A DNA stretch of 33,883 nt, taken from positions 1 to 33,883 of the forward strand of contig JAKAQR010000030.1 in assembly GCA_021819725.1 (NCBI GenBank), given 5' to 3'. Under the pieces are notes generated by a model. It was not told the origin of the DNA, searched no databases, and saw nothing but the letters and a program-made list of their open reading frames with translations. Positions 21,886 through 30,599 of the stretch are shown piece after piece. The translations under genes were made by a program, and so were the position numbers. How positions within the stretch are numbered: position 1 is the first letter of the stretch; every line of letters starts with the position of its first letter. The DNA is from Actinomycetes bacterium. Its GTDB lineage: Bacteria > Actinomycetota > Acidimicrobiia > Acidimicrobiales > Acidimicrobiaceae.

Positions 21886-23997
21886 GTGTCCGCGAACTAT
21901 CAGTCCCTGTATCGGCGGTTTCGACCCCAGCGCTTCTCGGAGGTGCTTGGCCAGGATCACGTCACGAGGGCGCTGCGAGCGGCTGTCGCCTCGGACTCAG
22001 TCGGCCACGCCTACCTGTTCTCAGGTCCACGAGGTACGGGAAAGACCTCGACCGCTCGGATCCTTGCCAAGGCGTTAAACTGCGAAAATTTGGTTGACGG
22101 TGAGCCATGCCTTACCTGTGCGTCGTGTGTCTCGATTGCCTCGGGAGCCTCTGGGGAGGTTGAAGAGCTTGATGCCGCCTCGAACTCTGGTGTCGATGCG
22201 ATGCGATGGTTGATTGGAACCGTCGCTACGGCTGGGACAGGTCGGTGGAAGGTCTACATCATCGATGAGGTTCACATGCTCTCCACTGCCGCGTCAAACG
22301 CGCTGTTAAAGACGCTCGAGGAGCCGCCACCACACGTTATCTTTATTCTGGCGACGACAAACCCGCAAAAGGTACTCCAAACGGTCGTCTCGCGGACTCA
22401 GCATTTCGAGTTTCACCTATTGGATCTGTCAGCGGTGGGCGAAGTTGTCGATGACATTGCGAACCGTACCGGGGTCGAGCTCAATACGGCGACTCGAGAG
22501 TGGGTTCTTCGACGGGGAAGAGGATCGGCTCGAGATACCCTCTCCGTCCTTGAACAGGTCCTGGCGCTTGGACAAGTCATTCCGGAGGTTGACGCATCCA
22601 TCGAGCTGGCAGTAACGAGCTTGCTGGAACTCGATGCCAGTGCGACCGTGCTGGCGGTGGAGGGACTTTTGCAGTCGGGCAACGATCCTCTCTGGGTCGT
22701 CGCCGAGCTCTTAGTTCGTCTCAAGGAGCAGTTTCTTGCAGCCCTCCGCGGTGAGGGAGGGGAGTACCCGCTCGCTCGTATAACGAAGGCAATGGAGACC
22801 TTAGGCCGTTTGAGTATCGGTGTTCGCGATGCTCTGGATCCGGGGGTGGTTCTTGAGGCAGTCCTTGTACAGTTGGTAGCGGATTCGGCTAGCGGCGCTG
22901 ATCTCGAACAGCGGGTCCGACGACTTGAGGAGTCGCTCGGTTCAGGTGTCCCCATGCGGCCATCGCGTGAGCCTTCCACCAGCGATACCAGGCCTCAAGG
23001 CACGGAGGCGGGGCGACAGCCTCCTCGCGAAGACGTCGGCCCCTCAAGGTCTCAAAGTGGTGACCTTGCACGTCTTCGTGGTGCGATTGGCCGACCTTCG
23101 AATCGGCCTGGTCCGCCAGCGTCGGTCGGTTCGGGAGCTGGCCAGCCTCCAACAACAGAGCCTCCAACGAAAGAGCCACAGACCCTTAGCTCGCAGACGC
23201 CAGATTCACTGCTCCCTCGCCGCGAAGGGGACACTAGCCACGAGAGACGACTAGCGCCTGAGGCTGGGTCTAAGGAGACTGGGACTCCAGCTGTGGCCCC
23301 GGATGACGTCGTCGCCGAAACGAGTGACTCGGTAACCCTTGGTGACTCGTCGGAGGAACATCGAGACGGGACCCACGTAGGGGGAATAGAGGCAGACTCC
23401 ACGGAAACGACGCGGGCAGCACCATCAATGGCGACGATCCAAGAGGTCACAACCCCACTGACTGATGAGTCGGAGCTCGCAACGCGGAACGACAAGGGGA
23501 GTGATGAGGGGCACCTGGAACCGACTGCCTTGCAGGGGCCCGGTGGCGCGCTTGATCTAGCGGCCACAGATCAGTTGCGCACGTTGATCCAGGCTGAGTG
23601 GCTTGAGCGTTATCTTCCCGCGCTGCAACAGCGCAATATCCGCACGTGGATCCGTGATACTCGACTGACGGTTTTGGGCGCGGGGGAGATAGGCATCGTC
23701 CTCGATCATGAGACTCGACGGAAGAAGCTTGAGCCCTACCTCAACGAGATCATCGCTTCGTTACGCCAACTCTACGGAGAGGTACTGAACTTTCGACTCG
23801 TGCTAGAGAGCGAGACAGACGCAGGGACAGTCAATCGCTCTGATGGAGTGACGGGCTCACCTGAGGAGCTGATGTCCGAGGTCGATGAGGAGGAGTTCGC
23901 CGCCTCGGTACCGACGCAGCGTTTTAGCGATGATGCGATCGTTGCGAATGTCACCGAGGTCTTTCCAGGAGCACGATTGATTCAAGGGGAGCTCTAA
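21886..23997 (+). CDS. dnaX: DNA polymerase III subunits gamma/tau
   Basis: The clamp-loader ATPase, 703 residues. It has YRRFRPQRFSEVLGQ at the N-terminus, Walker A GPRGTGKTS (47-55), and zinc ligands Cys66, Cys75, Cys78 and Cys81. Walker B is IIDEVHML, followed by LLKTLEEPPPH and the VVSRTQHF (SRC-like) sensor. Domain III follows to about 350. Residues about 350-540 are a disordered, Pro/Glu/Ser/Thr-rich linker. The tail (about 545-640) resembles the tau C-terminal region. The linker is long and I see no obvious slippery A-run for a gamma frameshift. GTG 21886 gives the conserved start. recR follows after three bases. Confidence 0.95.
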   Translation: MSANYQSLYRRFRPQRFSEVLGQDHVTRALRAAVASDSVGHAYLFSGPRGTGKTSTARILAKALNCENLVDGEPCLTCASCVSIASGASGEVEELDAASNSGVDAMRWLIGTVATAGTGRWKVYIIDEVHMLSTAASNALLKTLEEPPPHVIFILATTNPQKVLQTVVSRTQHFEFHLLDLSAVGEVVDDIANRTGVELNTATREWVLRRGRGSARDTLSVLEQVLALGQVIPEVDASIELAVTSLLELDASATVLAVEGLLQSGNDPLWVVAELLVRLKEQFLAALRGEGGEYPLARITKAMETLGRLSIGVRDALDPGVVLEAVLVQLVADSASGADLEQRVRRLEESLGSGVPMRPSREPSTSDTRPQGTEAGRQPPREDVGPSRSQSGDLARLRGAIGRPSNRPGPPASVGSGAGQPPTTEPPTKEPQTLSSQTPDSLLPRREGDTSHERRLAPEAGSKETGTPAVAPDDVVAETSDSVTLGDSSEEHRDGTHVGGIEADSTETTRAAPSMATIQEVTTPLTDESELATRNDKGSDEGHLEPTALQGPGGALDLAATDQLRTLIQAEWLERYLPALQQRNIRTWIRDTRLTVLGAGEIGIVLDHETRRKKLEPYLNEIIASLRQLYGEVLNFRLVLESETDAGTVNRSDGVTGSPEELMSEVDEEEFAASVPTQRFSDDAIVANVTEVFPGARLIQGEL

Positions 23998-24000
23998 GCG

Positions 24001-24594
24001 ATGTATCCTGCCTCCTTGGCCAAGCTCATGGATGAGCTCTCCCGGTTGCCCGGCATCGGCCCCAAGTCGGCGCAGCGAATCGCGCTCTTCATGGTGAAGC
24101 GAGGACCACAAGATGCGCAGCGTCTTGCGGATGCACTGACGGACGCAGTGATGAATACCAAGCGCTGTCGAGAGTGCTTCGCACTCAGTGAAGATGAGCT
24201 CTGTGGTGTCTGTGCGAATCCGGGGCGTGATCGGACGGTGATCTGTGTGGTAGAGGAACCCAGAGATGTGCTCGCTTTCGAGCGTGGCCTGTCCTTTCGC
24301 GGGTTGTATCATGTGCTTGGCGGCGTGATCAGTCCGATGGATGGCGTGGGACCTGAACAGTTACACCTCAGTGAGCTGCTCAACCGCTTGCGTGATACCT
24401 CCGTCAAGGAGGTCATTTTGGCCACCTCCTCGACGATCGAAGGAGAGGCGACGGCAACTTATATTGCCAAGCTTATCAGCCCGGCCGGGGTTGGCGTTTC
24501 CAGGCTGGCGACAGGGGTGCCGGTTGGAGGCGATCTCGACTACGTCGATGAGGTGACCCTGTCACGAGCGCTCGATGGACGTTATCGCCTGTAG
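24001..24594 (+). CDS. recR: recombination mediator RecR
   Basis: 197 residues, standard length. The helix-hairpin-helix RLPGIGPKSAQRIAL is at 15-30, the zinc finger uses Cys56, Cys59, Cys68 and Cys71, the Toprim domain begins at ICVVEEPRDV, and the C-terminal Walker B-like part has RLATGVPVGGDLDYVDE. RecR works with RecO/RecF to load RecA at gaps. It follows dnaX by three bases; the ybaB/ebfC gene that commonly separates them is absent. Its stop TAG directly abuts the stop of the convergent epimerase gene with no spacer, so no separate terminator fits between them. Confidence 0.95.
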   Translation: MYPASLAKLMDELSRLPGIGPKSAQRIALFMVKRGPQDAQRLADALTDAVMNTKRCRECFALSEDELCGVCANPGRDRTVICVVEEPRDVLAFERGLSFRGLYHVLGGVISPMDGVGPEQLHLSELLNRLRDTSVKEVILATSSTIEGEATATYIAKLISPAGVGVSRLATGVPVGGDLDYVDEVTLSRALDGRYRL

Positions 24595-25002
24595 TTAGTG
24601 CTGTTGCTCCTGCACGATCTCAATCAACGTCCCGTTTGCGCTTTGGGGGTGCACGAAGGCGACCAGCGTTCCTCGGGAACCAGGACGGGGAACGTGGTCG
24701 ATGAGTTCAAAACCCTCCGCCTTGAGTTCTTGGATGGCCGTAGCGCAGTCGGGGACTCGTAGGCCGATATGGTGGAGCCCCTCACCACGTCGTTCGAGGA
24801 ATCGGGCAACACTTGAGGATTGGTCGTAAGGCGAGACGAGCTGGATATAGGAGTCAGCCACTTGTAGCAGCACCTCGTCGATGCCGTCGGATTCGACGCG
24901 TTCGTGGTGCACTACACGGCCGCCGAGGGCAACGTAGTGTTGGATGGCTGTCTCGAGGTCGGTAACGGCGATGGCTACATGGTCGATCTCGGTTGTATTC
25001 AT
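24595..25002 (-). CDS. mce: methylmalonyl/ethylmalonyl-CoA epimerase
   Basis: 135 residues of the vicinal-oxygen-chelate fold. The expected metal ligands are present: His8 (IDHVAIAV), Gln54 (SYIQLVSP), His78 (GLHHIGLRV) and Glu128 (GTLIEIVQ). It interconverts the 2R and 2S forms of methylmalonyl-CoA or ethylmalonyl-CoA. Its ATG overlaps the ccr stop codon by four bases (ATGA), so it is translated with crotonyl-CoA carboxylase/reductase, which makes ethylmalonyl-CoA. This context favours a role in the ethylmalonyl-CoA pathway, although the same enzyme serves propionate metabolism. Confidence 0.92.
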   Translation of the reverse strand: MNTTEIDHVAIAVTDLETAIQHYVALGGRVVHHERVESDGIDEVLLQVADSYIQLVSPYDQSSSVARFLERRGEGLHHIGLRVPDCATAIQELKAEGFELIDHVPRPGSRGTLVAFVHPQSANGTLIEIVQEQQH

Positions 25003-26366
25003 GTATTCTCCACTGTCTTGGCGCGAGCAAATCGCTGAAAGAGGGTGATCTTGTCCTCACCGACACGGCCGCGTAGGGCCTGGTCGGTGACGCCGAGTCC
25101 ATCGGCAGGGCTCAGGCAGCGAATACCTACCTTGCCCTCGTGAAGGTTCGCGCGAACGACATTAACGGCTTCACCTACATGGTCAAGGTCAAAGGTTGCA
25201 GAAAGCACTGGCTGGACCCTACCTTTCGCGATGAGCTTATTGGCCTCGTACGCCTCACGATAGTTGGCGAAATGGCTGGCCTTGATGGACTTGAGCTTCA
25301 TCCAGAGGTGGCGATTGTCGTATTCGATGCGATAGCCAGTGGTGGCGGCGCAGGTCATGATCAACCCACCGCGCTTGGCGACGTAGACTGAGGCCCCCAT
25401 CGTCTCACGCCCAGGATGCTCAAAGACGATATCGGGATCCTCTCCGACGAGGGCGCGAATATCGCCGCCAAAACGTCGCCACTCGCTCTCGTCTTGGGTG
25501 TTCTCATCCTTCCAGAAGCGATACCCGTTGGCTGAGCGATCGATAATGTATTCACAGCCCATCTCACGCAGTAGGGCTGCCTTTCCGGGGGATGAGACGA
25601 CTCCCACGGGGATGCCGCCACCGTTGAGCACGTACTGTACGGCATAACTCCCGATTCCACCGGTGGCACCCCAGATGAGCACCACTTGACCCTGGGTCAT
25701 GTGTGCTCCATTTTTGGAGACGATCATACGATAGGAAGTGGAGTTACACAACGGGTTAACCGCCGCCTCCTCCCAGCTCAAATGGGCAGGTTTTGGCATG
25801 AGCTGATTGGCTTTGACGATGGCAAAATCGGCAAGTCCACCAAAGTTCGTCTCAAAGCCCCAGATGCGCTGCTCTGCAGCCATCATCGAGTCATCGTGAG
25901 ACGATGGATCTTGGTCATCGACGTAGTTGCAGTGGATCGTCACTCGATCGCCTATGTTCCAATTGCGCACTGCGGAGCCGACTCGAACGATGATGCCTGA
26001 GGCGTCGGAGCCAATCACGTGATAGTCAAGGTCATGGCGACGGTTCCAGAGGTTGTGCGAACGCCCCATTCGTTTCAGGAAGTCAAAGGTTGGCACCGGT
26101 TCAAAGAGTGAGGACCAGACGGTGTTGTAGTTGATTGATGAGGCCATCACGGCGATTACCGCCTCATCGGGCGCGAGTTCAGGCATCGGGACCTCGTCGA
26201 CGTGCAAGGAGCGTGAGGGATCTTTGTCTGCCGAAGCAACCCCTTCAAACATCGAGATCTCATCCTTGCGGAGAAAGGCGGCTCGATAGTGGTCAGGGAG
26301 GGACAGCTGAGCCAGCTCCTCTCCACTCGCGTCGGCGAGGATGGCATCGATGAGTTCCGTTGTCAT
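24999..26366 (-). CDS. ccr: crotonyl-CoA carboxylase/reductase
   Basis: A medium-chain dehydrogenase/reductase of 455 residues that reduces crotonyl-CoA with NADPH and fixes CO2 to give ethylmalonyl-CoA. The residues known to hold CO2 in characterised enzymes are all present: Asn81 (SINYNTVW), Phe171-Glu172 (IWGFETNFGG) and His365 (ASHFANYREA). The NADPH site reads IWGATGGIGSYAVQ. Simple enoyl reductases lack this set, so carboxylation is well supported. ATG 26366 has a TAGCAT box exactly six bases upstream. GAGG directly abuts the ATG, too close to act as a ribosome binding site. It forms an operon with the epimerase and is divergent from a thiolase making acetoacetyl-CoA. Confidence 0.95.
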   Translation of the reverse strand: MTTELIDAILADASGEELAQLSLPDHYRAAFLRKDEISMFEGVASADKDPSRSLHVDEVPMPELAPDEAVIAVMASSINYNTVWSSLFEPVPTFDFLKRMGRSHNLWNRRHDLDYHVIGSDASGIIVRVGSAVRNWNIGDRVTIHCNYVDDQDPSSHDDSMMAAEQRIWGFETNFGGLADFAIVKANQLMPKPAHLSWEEAAVNPLCNSTSYRMIVSKNGAHMTQGQVVLIWGATGGIGSYAVQYVLNGGGIPVGVVSSPGKAALLREMGCEYIIDRSANGYRFWKDENTQDESEWRRFGGDIRALVGEDPDIVFEHPGRETMGASVYVAKRGGLIMTCAATTGYRIEYDNRHLWMKLKSIKASHFANYREAYEANKLIAKGRVQPVLSATFDLDHVGEAVNVVRANLHEGKVGIRCLSPADGLGVTDQALRGRVGEDKITLFQRFARAKTVENT

Positions 26367-26372
26367 CCTCGT

Positions 26373-26378
26373 ATGCTA
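26373..26378 (-). promoter_or_regulatory. leaderless -10 of ccr
   Basis: The minus strand reads TAGCAT, six bases, then ATG 26366. A clear -35 is not seen. It lies close to the divergent thiolase promoter (-35 at 26398-26403), so the two polymerase sites overlap. Confidence 0.5.
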
Positions 26379-26397
26379 CCAGCAAAGGGGAGGATTC

Positions 26398-26425
26398 TTG
26401 ATGCATGATGAGTCTCTCATATACT
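26398..26425 (+). promoter_or_regulatory. promoter of the acetyl-CoA acetyltransferase gene
   Basis: TTGATG (26398-26403), a 16-base spacer and TATACT (26420-26425) form a good sigma-70-type promoter. The start should fall near 26432, leaving a leader of about 18 bases containing AAAGGA. Confidence 0.6.
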
Positions 26426-26449
26426 GGAAGTACGAAGAAAGGACGCACG

Positions 26450-27640
26450 ATGGCAAATTCTGTAATCGTCTCAGGAGCACGAACCCCTATCGGGAAGCTC
26501 TCAGGCGCACTTGGATCGTTGACAGCAATGCAGCTCGGATCGATCGCGATCAAGGGTGCACTCACTCGAGCTGGCCTGGCACCGGAGATGGTTGAGTATG
26601 TCTTTATGGGGCATGTGCTCCAGGCTGGGCAGGGTCAAATCACTGCACGACAGGCTGCGGTTGGTGCTGGTATACCGATGACGGTGCCCGCTACGACCGT
26701 GAACAAAGTGTGTCTCTCTGGTCTCAATAGCCTACACCTAGCGGATCTCATGATTAGGGCTGGGGAGGCTGACATTGTGGTGGCCGGTGGCATGGAGTCC
26801 ATGACCCAGTCCCCCTACTTCCTCCCCGGGGCGCGGGGCGGTTTTCGCATGGGTGATGTTCAGCTCATCGACTCGATGCTCTACGACGGGCTCTTTTGTG
26901 CGTTCGACAAGATGGCCATGGGCCTCGCAACCGAGCATTATCTGCAGGTCACCCCGATTCCTCGAGAGCGACAGGATCGCTTCTCGATGCTGTCCCATGA
27001 ACGCGCGGCCAAGGCGATCAAGGACGGAAGAATGGCCAAGGAGATCGTTCCTGTGGCAGTTCCCCAACGCAAGGGTGATGATCTGATCGTTGAGACCGAT
27101 GAGGGCGTCCGCCCAGAGACGACGATGGAGTCACTTGGCAAACTGCGGCCTGCCTTTAGCAAAGACGGAGCCATCACAGCGGGCAATGCCTCTCAGATCA
27201 GCGACGGTGCCGCAGCGCTGATCGTGATGTCACCGGCGAAGGCGAAGGAGTTGGGTTTGACGCCACTCGCTGAAATCGTTGGTTATGGTCAGGTCGCTGG
27301 TCCCGATACGTCGCTGTTGCACCAGCCATCTAATGCGATTAACGATGCGCTGCGACGTGCCAGGATGAGTGTCGGAGATATCGATCTTTTTGAGATCAAC
27401 GAAGCTTTTGCTGCGGTAGCGGTCGCCTCCATGGATCATCTGGGGATTAGTGAAGATGTCGTCAACGTCAACGGAGGCGCGATTGCAATGGGACATCCGA
27501 TCGGGGCATCTGGCGCCCGTCTTGCCCTGACGCTGATCACAGAGCTCGCCGAACGGGGTGGAGGCGTCGGGGCTGCTGCTCTCTGTGGGGGCGGAGGGCA
27601 AGGGGATGCACTGCTGGTTAGGACAGTACTGTCAAGTTAG
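26450..27640 (+). CDS. acetyl-CoA acetyltransferase (biosynthetic thiolase)
   Basis: 396 residues. The N-terminus VIVSGARTPIGKLSG, catalytic Cys88 in NKVCLSG, NEAFA, GHPIGASG (His349) and Cys379 in LCGGGGQGDA mark an acetoacetyl-CoA thiolase of the AtoB/PhaA kind. It condenses two acetyl-CoA, the first step of both polyhydroxybutyrate synthesis and the ethylmalonyl-CoA pathway. ATG 26450 is chosen for AAAGGA upstream and the conserved N-terminus; the longer frame from 26405 contains the promoter. Divergence from ccr-mce suggests joint control and a pathway from acetyl-CoA to C5 units. Its stop is 76 bases from the island boundary. Confidence 0.92.
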   Translation: MANSVIVSGARTPIGKLSGALGSLTAMQLGSIAIKGALTRAGLAPEMVEYVFMGHVLQAGQGQITARQAAVGAGIPMTVPATTVNKVCLSGLNSLHLADLMIRAGEADIVVAGGMESMTQSPYFLPGARGGFRMGDVQLIDSMLYDGLFCAFDKMAMGLATEHYLQVTPIPRERQDRFSMLSHERAAKAIKDGRMAKEIVPVAVPQRKGDDLIVETDEGVRPETTMESLGKLRPAFSKDGAITAGNASQISDGAAALIVMSPAKAKELGLTPLAEIVGYGQVAGPDTSLLHQPSNAINDALRRARMSVGDIDLFEINEAFAAVAVASMDHLGISEDVVNVNGGAIAMGHPIGASGARLALTLITELAERGGGVGAAALCGGGGQGDALLVRTVLSS

Positions 27641-27670
27641 CATATTCCGTGCGTCGTTGCTTAAGTGATT

Positions 27671-27708
27671 CTTACTTTGACAGAGGGGTGTGTCGCGATC
27701 TGGTGCCG
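27671..27708 (+). mobile_element. possible remnant of an IS21-type end at the island's left edge
   Basis: GACAG (27679-27683), GGGGTGTGT (27685-27693) and ATCTGGTGCCG (27698-27708) recur in the same order and orientation at 33497-33538, inside the presumed IS21-type end, with small gaps. It lies between the last core gene and the stop of the large glycosyltransferase. It is too short for certainty. Confidence 0.4.
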
Positions 27709-27716
27709 AAGTTGGA

Positions 27717-30599
27717 CTAGGGTACTGACGGTGAGAAGCCTATTGCGTGGAGTGCGGGTTTGAGCAACCGTCCGTAGTCCGTTTGTGCCATTTCTTCTGC
27801 ACTCGCTAGGCCGTTCGCTACCTTGTCGAGGTAACCTCCATCGAGAATGGCGGACTCCATGATGGATGCGAGAGTAGGAATATCAACTTCAAACCAAAGG
27901 CTATTGCGAAAGAGTTCTACATCGGTAAGATGCACATCTACCAATTCACCAGGGCATAAATAAGAGTTCTCTGGATTCAAGAAGTCGAGTTGGCCACCCC
28001 AAGAAGGCGCTATAACTATCATTCCAAACGAGAGTGCTTCTAGAAATGGTAAGCCAAAACCTTCACCATGGCTAGGTAAGACAAAGATGTCGTGTTCGAG
28101 GTATAATTTGTTCATTGCTTGTCTACTAAGAGTATTCGTAATTATGGTTAGCGATGACAGGCAGTTCAGATCCAGATCAGGTAGTGTTGCCGCCCATCTA
28201 AAGAATTGGTTACTTGTGATGTTACCACTCAGTTTGATCGTTAACGTTGCATCTCTGTGACGGCTCCATAGTTGTGAATATGCCATCAAGAGGGCTACAG
28301 GATTCTTGCGTTGTTCGAAATTGAAGACAGATAAAAACCGCTTGCGTCGCATGTTTGTGGTCCGAAATTCTGTGATCCTCTCAGGGGAGACACTTGCTGG
28401 TGCACTACATGGAATGATATAAAGCTTTTCTTCAGGGATACCCTCTGATAGGAACTGTTGGTGGTCAAATTTTGACATACACCATATTTGATCGAATGTG
28501 CCGGCATAGCCTATAAATTTTGCATTTGGTTTGACTACCTCGACTGTCGTCCTCAGAACACGAGCACCTCTGATGTTGTATGTGGAGAACGGTAGATGAT
28601 TCAATGGCATGAAGAAGACTGATACGTCGCTGTCTCTTGGCATGGGAGCTATCGGAATACTGCTGGCGCTAAGTTTCCCGTGTAACGACAACTCATGGGA
28701 TAACGTTCGGAGATCTTGGTCGAAGCCAGTTGTTGGAGAATTGTTAGAGGCAACGTGTATCAGAGGATTATCGTTTTGTTTGGCGGGTGTGATCCGATTG
28801 AACGTTAACATATATATATAAAGCGGATTGAGTGTAGGAGTAGATGTGGTGATTGCGGCAAGTCGTATTCCTGAAATGGGGTTTGTCTTGAGCGAATTAA
28901 TAAATGCGCCGGCATAATCCTGGTGTGTTTGGTTCTCAGTGATTATAATGATGTTGCAGGGGAGTTCTGCATTTGCGATCAACATCCTGATTACTTCCTG
29001 ATTTAGTAGGGGGCGCTGATCTCCCAATTCTACTATAACGCATTGATAGTTATCCAGATCGCTTACCGCAACCGTATGAATTTGGTTCACTTCATGGCAT
29101 TTCAGTCCCGCACTACGGAGTGCTTTCAGAGTAGATTGTGAGCCATGATATTGTATGTGCTGACTCTCTAAAGCCGCGCTTGTTAATAATTCACGGATCG
29201 ACGATGGATCTAATTGTGGGCGCAAGTAGTTTTCAACGTCTGAGGTAGTGTAACCAAGCTGCTCTTCGAGGTATTGGCGATGCAGGGAGTTAGTCCAGAT
29301 GTCCGGCATCTCCTTTGCTAAAGATGACATCTGACACAGAAGGTTGCTTTGCTCCGCTGAATTCGAGGAAGTCGCAATTACTAATTCAGCACTATGTACG
29401 TCCTTCAGGGTGATCAAGCTACTTAGGAGCGAATAGGTGTTACTTGAGTTGCTTGGCGGTATCCCGGCCAATTCTAATGCCAGGGTAAAGATATCCTGCG
29501 ATCCAGCTGTGATGTTCGAGAGGGCCTTCATGCCAGCCAGTGCAACGCTATCCCAAGTCATCTGTTTAGCTGTACGGATAGCTTGATTACTTAATTCCTG
29601 TAGCTTCTGTCTCTCTTCTATAAGCTCGGATAGGTGGTGGGCGATGCTTTCAATGTCAGGTCGTAAATGGTATTGTGGTCCACCGCTAAAGCCAGTTGAA
29701 TTCAGGGGAGCACTAGTTAATTCAAGTGTTGAGTCTATAGGGATGCTATTGCTAATGTCGCAGAAGTCATCTGTTGATCCGCCAGCGGTTACAATCGGTA
29801 CGGTTCCACGCGACATCGCCTCAAGTACGGGCATGCCAAAACCTTCCGCGAAGTATGGGTGAAGTAGGACGTCAGCACTGTCATAGAGTGATGTCATCTC
29901 TGCCTCGTTGAGATAAGTTGTGATTACGGTGGAACGGGCTGCTACACGGGGGTAGTGTTTTAACAGGTCGGTCGTTCGGTCTTGACCACGATAGTATGTA
30001 TCATGGCCGATTGATTTGATTGTAAGTGTGCACTGCTGTAATTGGGTATCAGGTAGAAGATTTAAGGCCGAAAATGCCAGGTCTATTCCTTTACGAGCGA
30101 TTGGTCCACCCACAAACAGGATGTGGAGTTGGCTTGAACTGTCGAATGTGCGCTCGGTTGTATTGACCTGTGAACTGGGTATACCGTTGGGAATGATGAA
30201 GATTTTGGAAGGATGTGCACCTGCGGTTACCCACGATTGTTTTGACCATCGTGATGGAACCCATATGGCGTCGACCGTTTCTAGCGCGACTTTATACTCA
30301 TAGGGAACGGAGCCGATTTCCCAGGGTTGTACTACAATCAGTGGCGTGCTTTTGGAGCGATTGGTGAAGTTGGGTGGAAAGGTTTGGCGAATGATGATGG
30401 ATGGTTCTGACATGGAGGTTGCAAATGGTTCCAGAGACAGGGTTGGGAGTGTGGCATCTAACTGGTTCTGGTCTTGGTCGAAAGATCTGACTTGAACTTC
30501 AACCCCTTTGCGCCGGAGAGCATCTGCTAGGTAAAGGTTAACTCTGCCATAGCTTCCCCTCGGGTCGGTTTGGCCTTCAATTATGATGGAATTGTGCAT
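27717..30599 (-). CDS. large protein with two GT4-type glycosyltransferase domains
   Basis: 960 residues. The first GT-B unit (about 1-370) opens with GSYGRVNLYLADAL, contains FVGGPIARKGIDLA, and has the donor-site motif EGFGMPVLEAM near 250. The middle (about 370-640) is not recognisable as a catalytic domain, and part of it may be the acceptor half of the second unit. The second unit (about 640-960) has FNFEQRKNPVALL and GEGFGLPFLEAL near 845. Each E-x7-E pair is intact, so both units may be active and add two sugars in sequence. There are no membrane helices, so it is probably cytosolic or peripheral. Base composition is much lower in GC than the core genes. ATG 30599 has AAGGA eight bases upstream. 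Sugar and acceptor are unknown; surface polysaccharide or glycoprotein assembly is inferred. Confidence 0.85.
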   Translation of the reverse strand: MHNSIIIEGQTDPRGSYGRVNLYLADALRRKGVEVQVRSFDQDQNQLDATLPTLSLEPFATSMSEPSIIIRQTFPPNFTNRSKSTPLIVVQPWEIGSVPYEYKVALETVDAIWVPSRWSKQSWVTAGAHPSKIFIIPNGIPSSQVNTTERTFDSSSQLHILFVGGPIARKGIDLAFSALNLLPDTQLQQCTLTIKSIGHDTYYRGQDRTTDLLKHYPRVAARSTVITTYLNEAEMTSLYDSADVLLHPYFAEGFGMPVLEAMSRGTVPIVTAGGSTDDFCDISNSIPIDSTLELTSAPLNSTGFSGGPQYHLRPDIESIAHHLSELIEERQKLQELSNQAIRTAKQMTWDSVALAGMKALSNITAGSQDIFTLALELAGIPPSNSSNTYSLLSSLITLKDVHSAELVIATSSNSAEQSNLLCQMSSLAKEMPDIWTNSLHRQYLEEQLGYTTSDVENYLRPQLDPSSIRELLTSAALESQHIQYHGSQSTLKALRSAGLKCHEVNQIHTVAVSDLDNYQCVIVELGDQRPLLNQEVIRMLIANAELPCNIIIITENQTHQDYAGAFINSLKTNPISGIRLAAITTSTPTLNPLYIYMLTFNRITPAKQNDNPLIHVASNNSPTTGFDQDLRTLSHELSLHGKLSASSIPIAPMPRDSDVSVFFMPLNHLPFSTYNIRGARVLRTTVEVVKPNAKFIGYAGTFDQIWCMSKFDHQQFLSEGIPEEKLYIIPCSAPASVSPERITEFRTTNMRRKRFLSVFNFEQRKNPVALLMAYSQLWSRHRDATLTIKLSGNITSNQFFRWAATLPDLDLNCLSSLTIITNTLSRQAMNKLYLEHDIFVLPSHGEGFGLPFLEALSFGMIVIAPSWGGQLDFLNPENSYLCPGELVDVHLTDVELFRNSLWFEVDIPTLASIMESAILDGGYLDKVANGLASAEEMAQTDYGRLLKPALHAIGFSPSVP

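Noticed and set aside
23200..23560. Programmed frameshift in dnaX making a gamma form
   Set aside because: No run of A or T able to act as a slippery site was seen in the linker; a single long product is assumed.
26405..26449. Upstream ATGs for the acetyl-CoA acetyltransferase
   Set aside because: They precede or overlap the -10 box TATACT and would add residues not found in the family.
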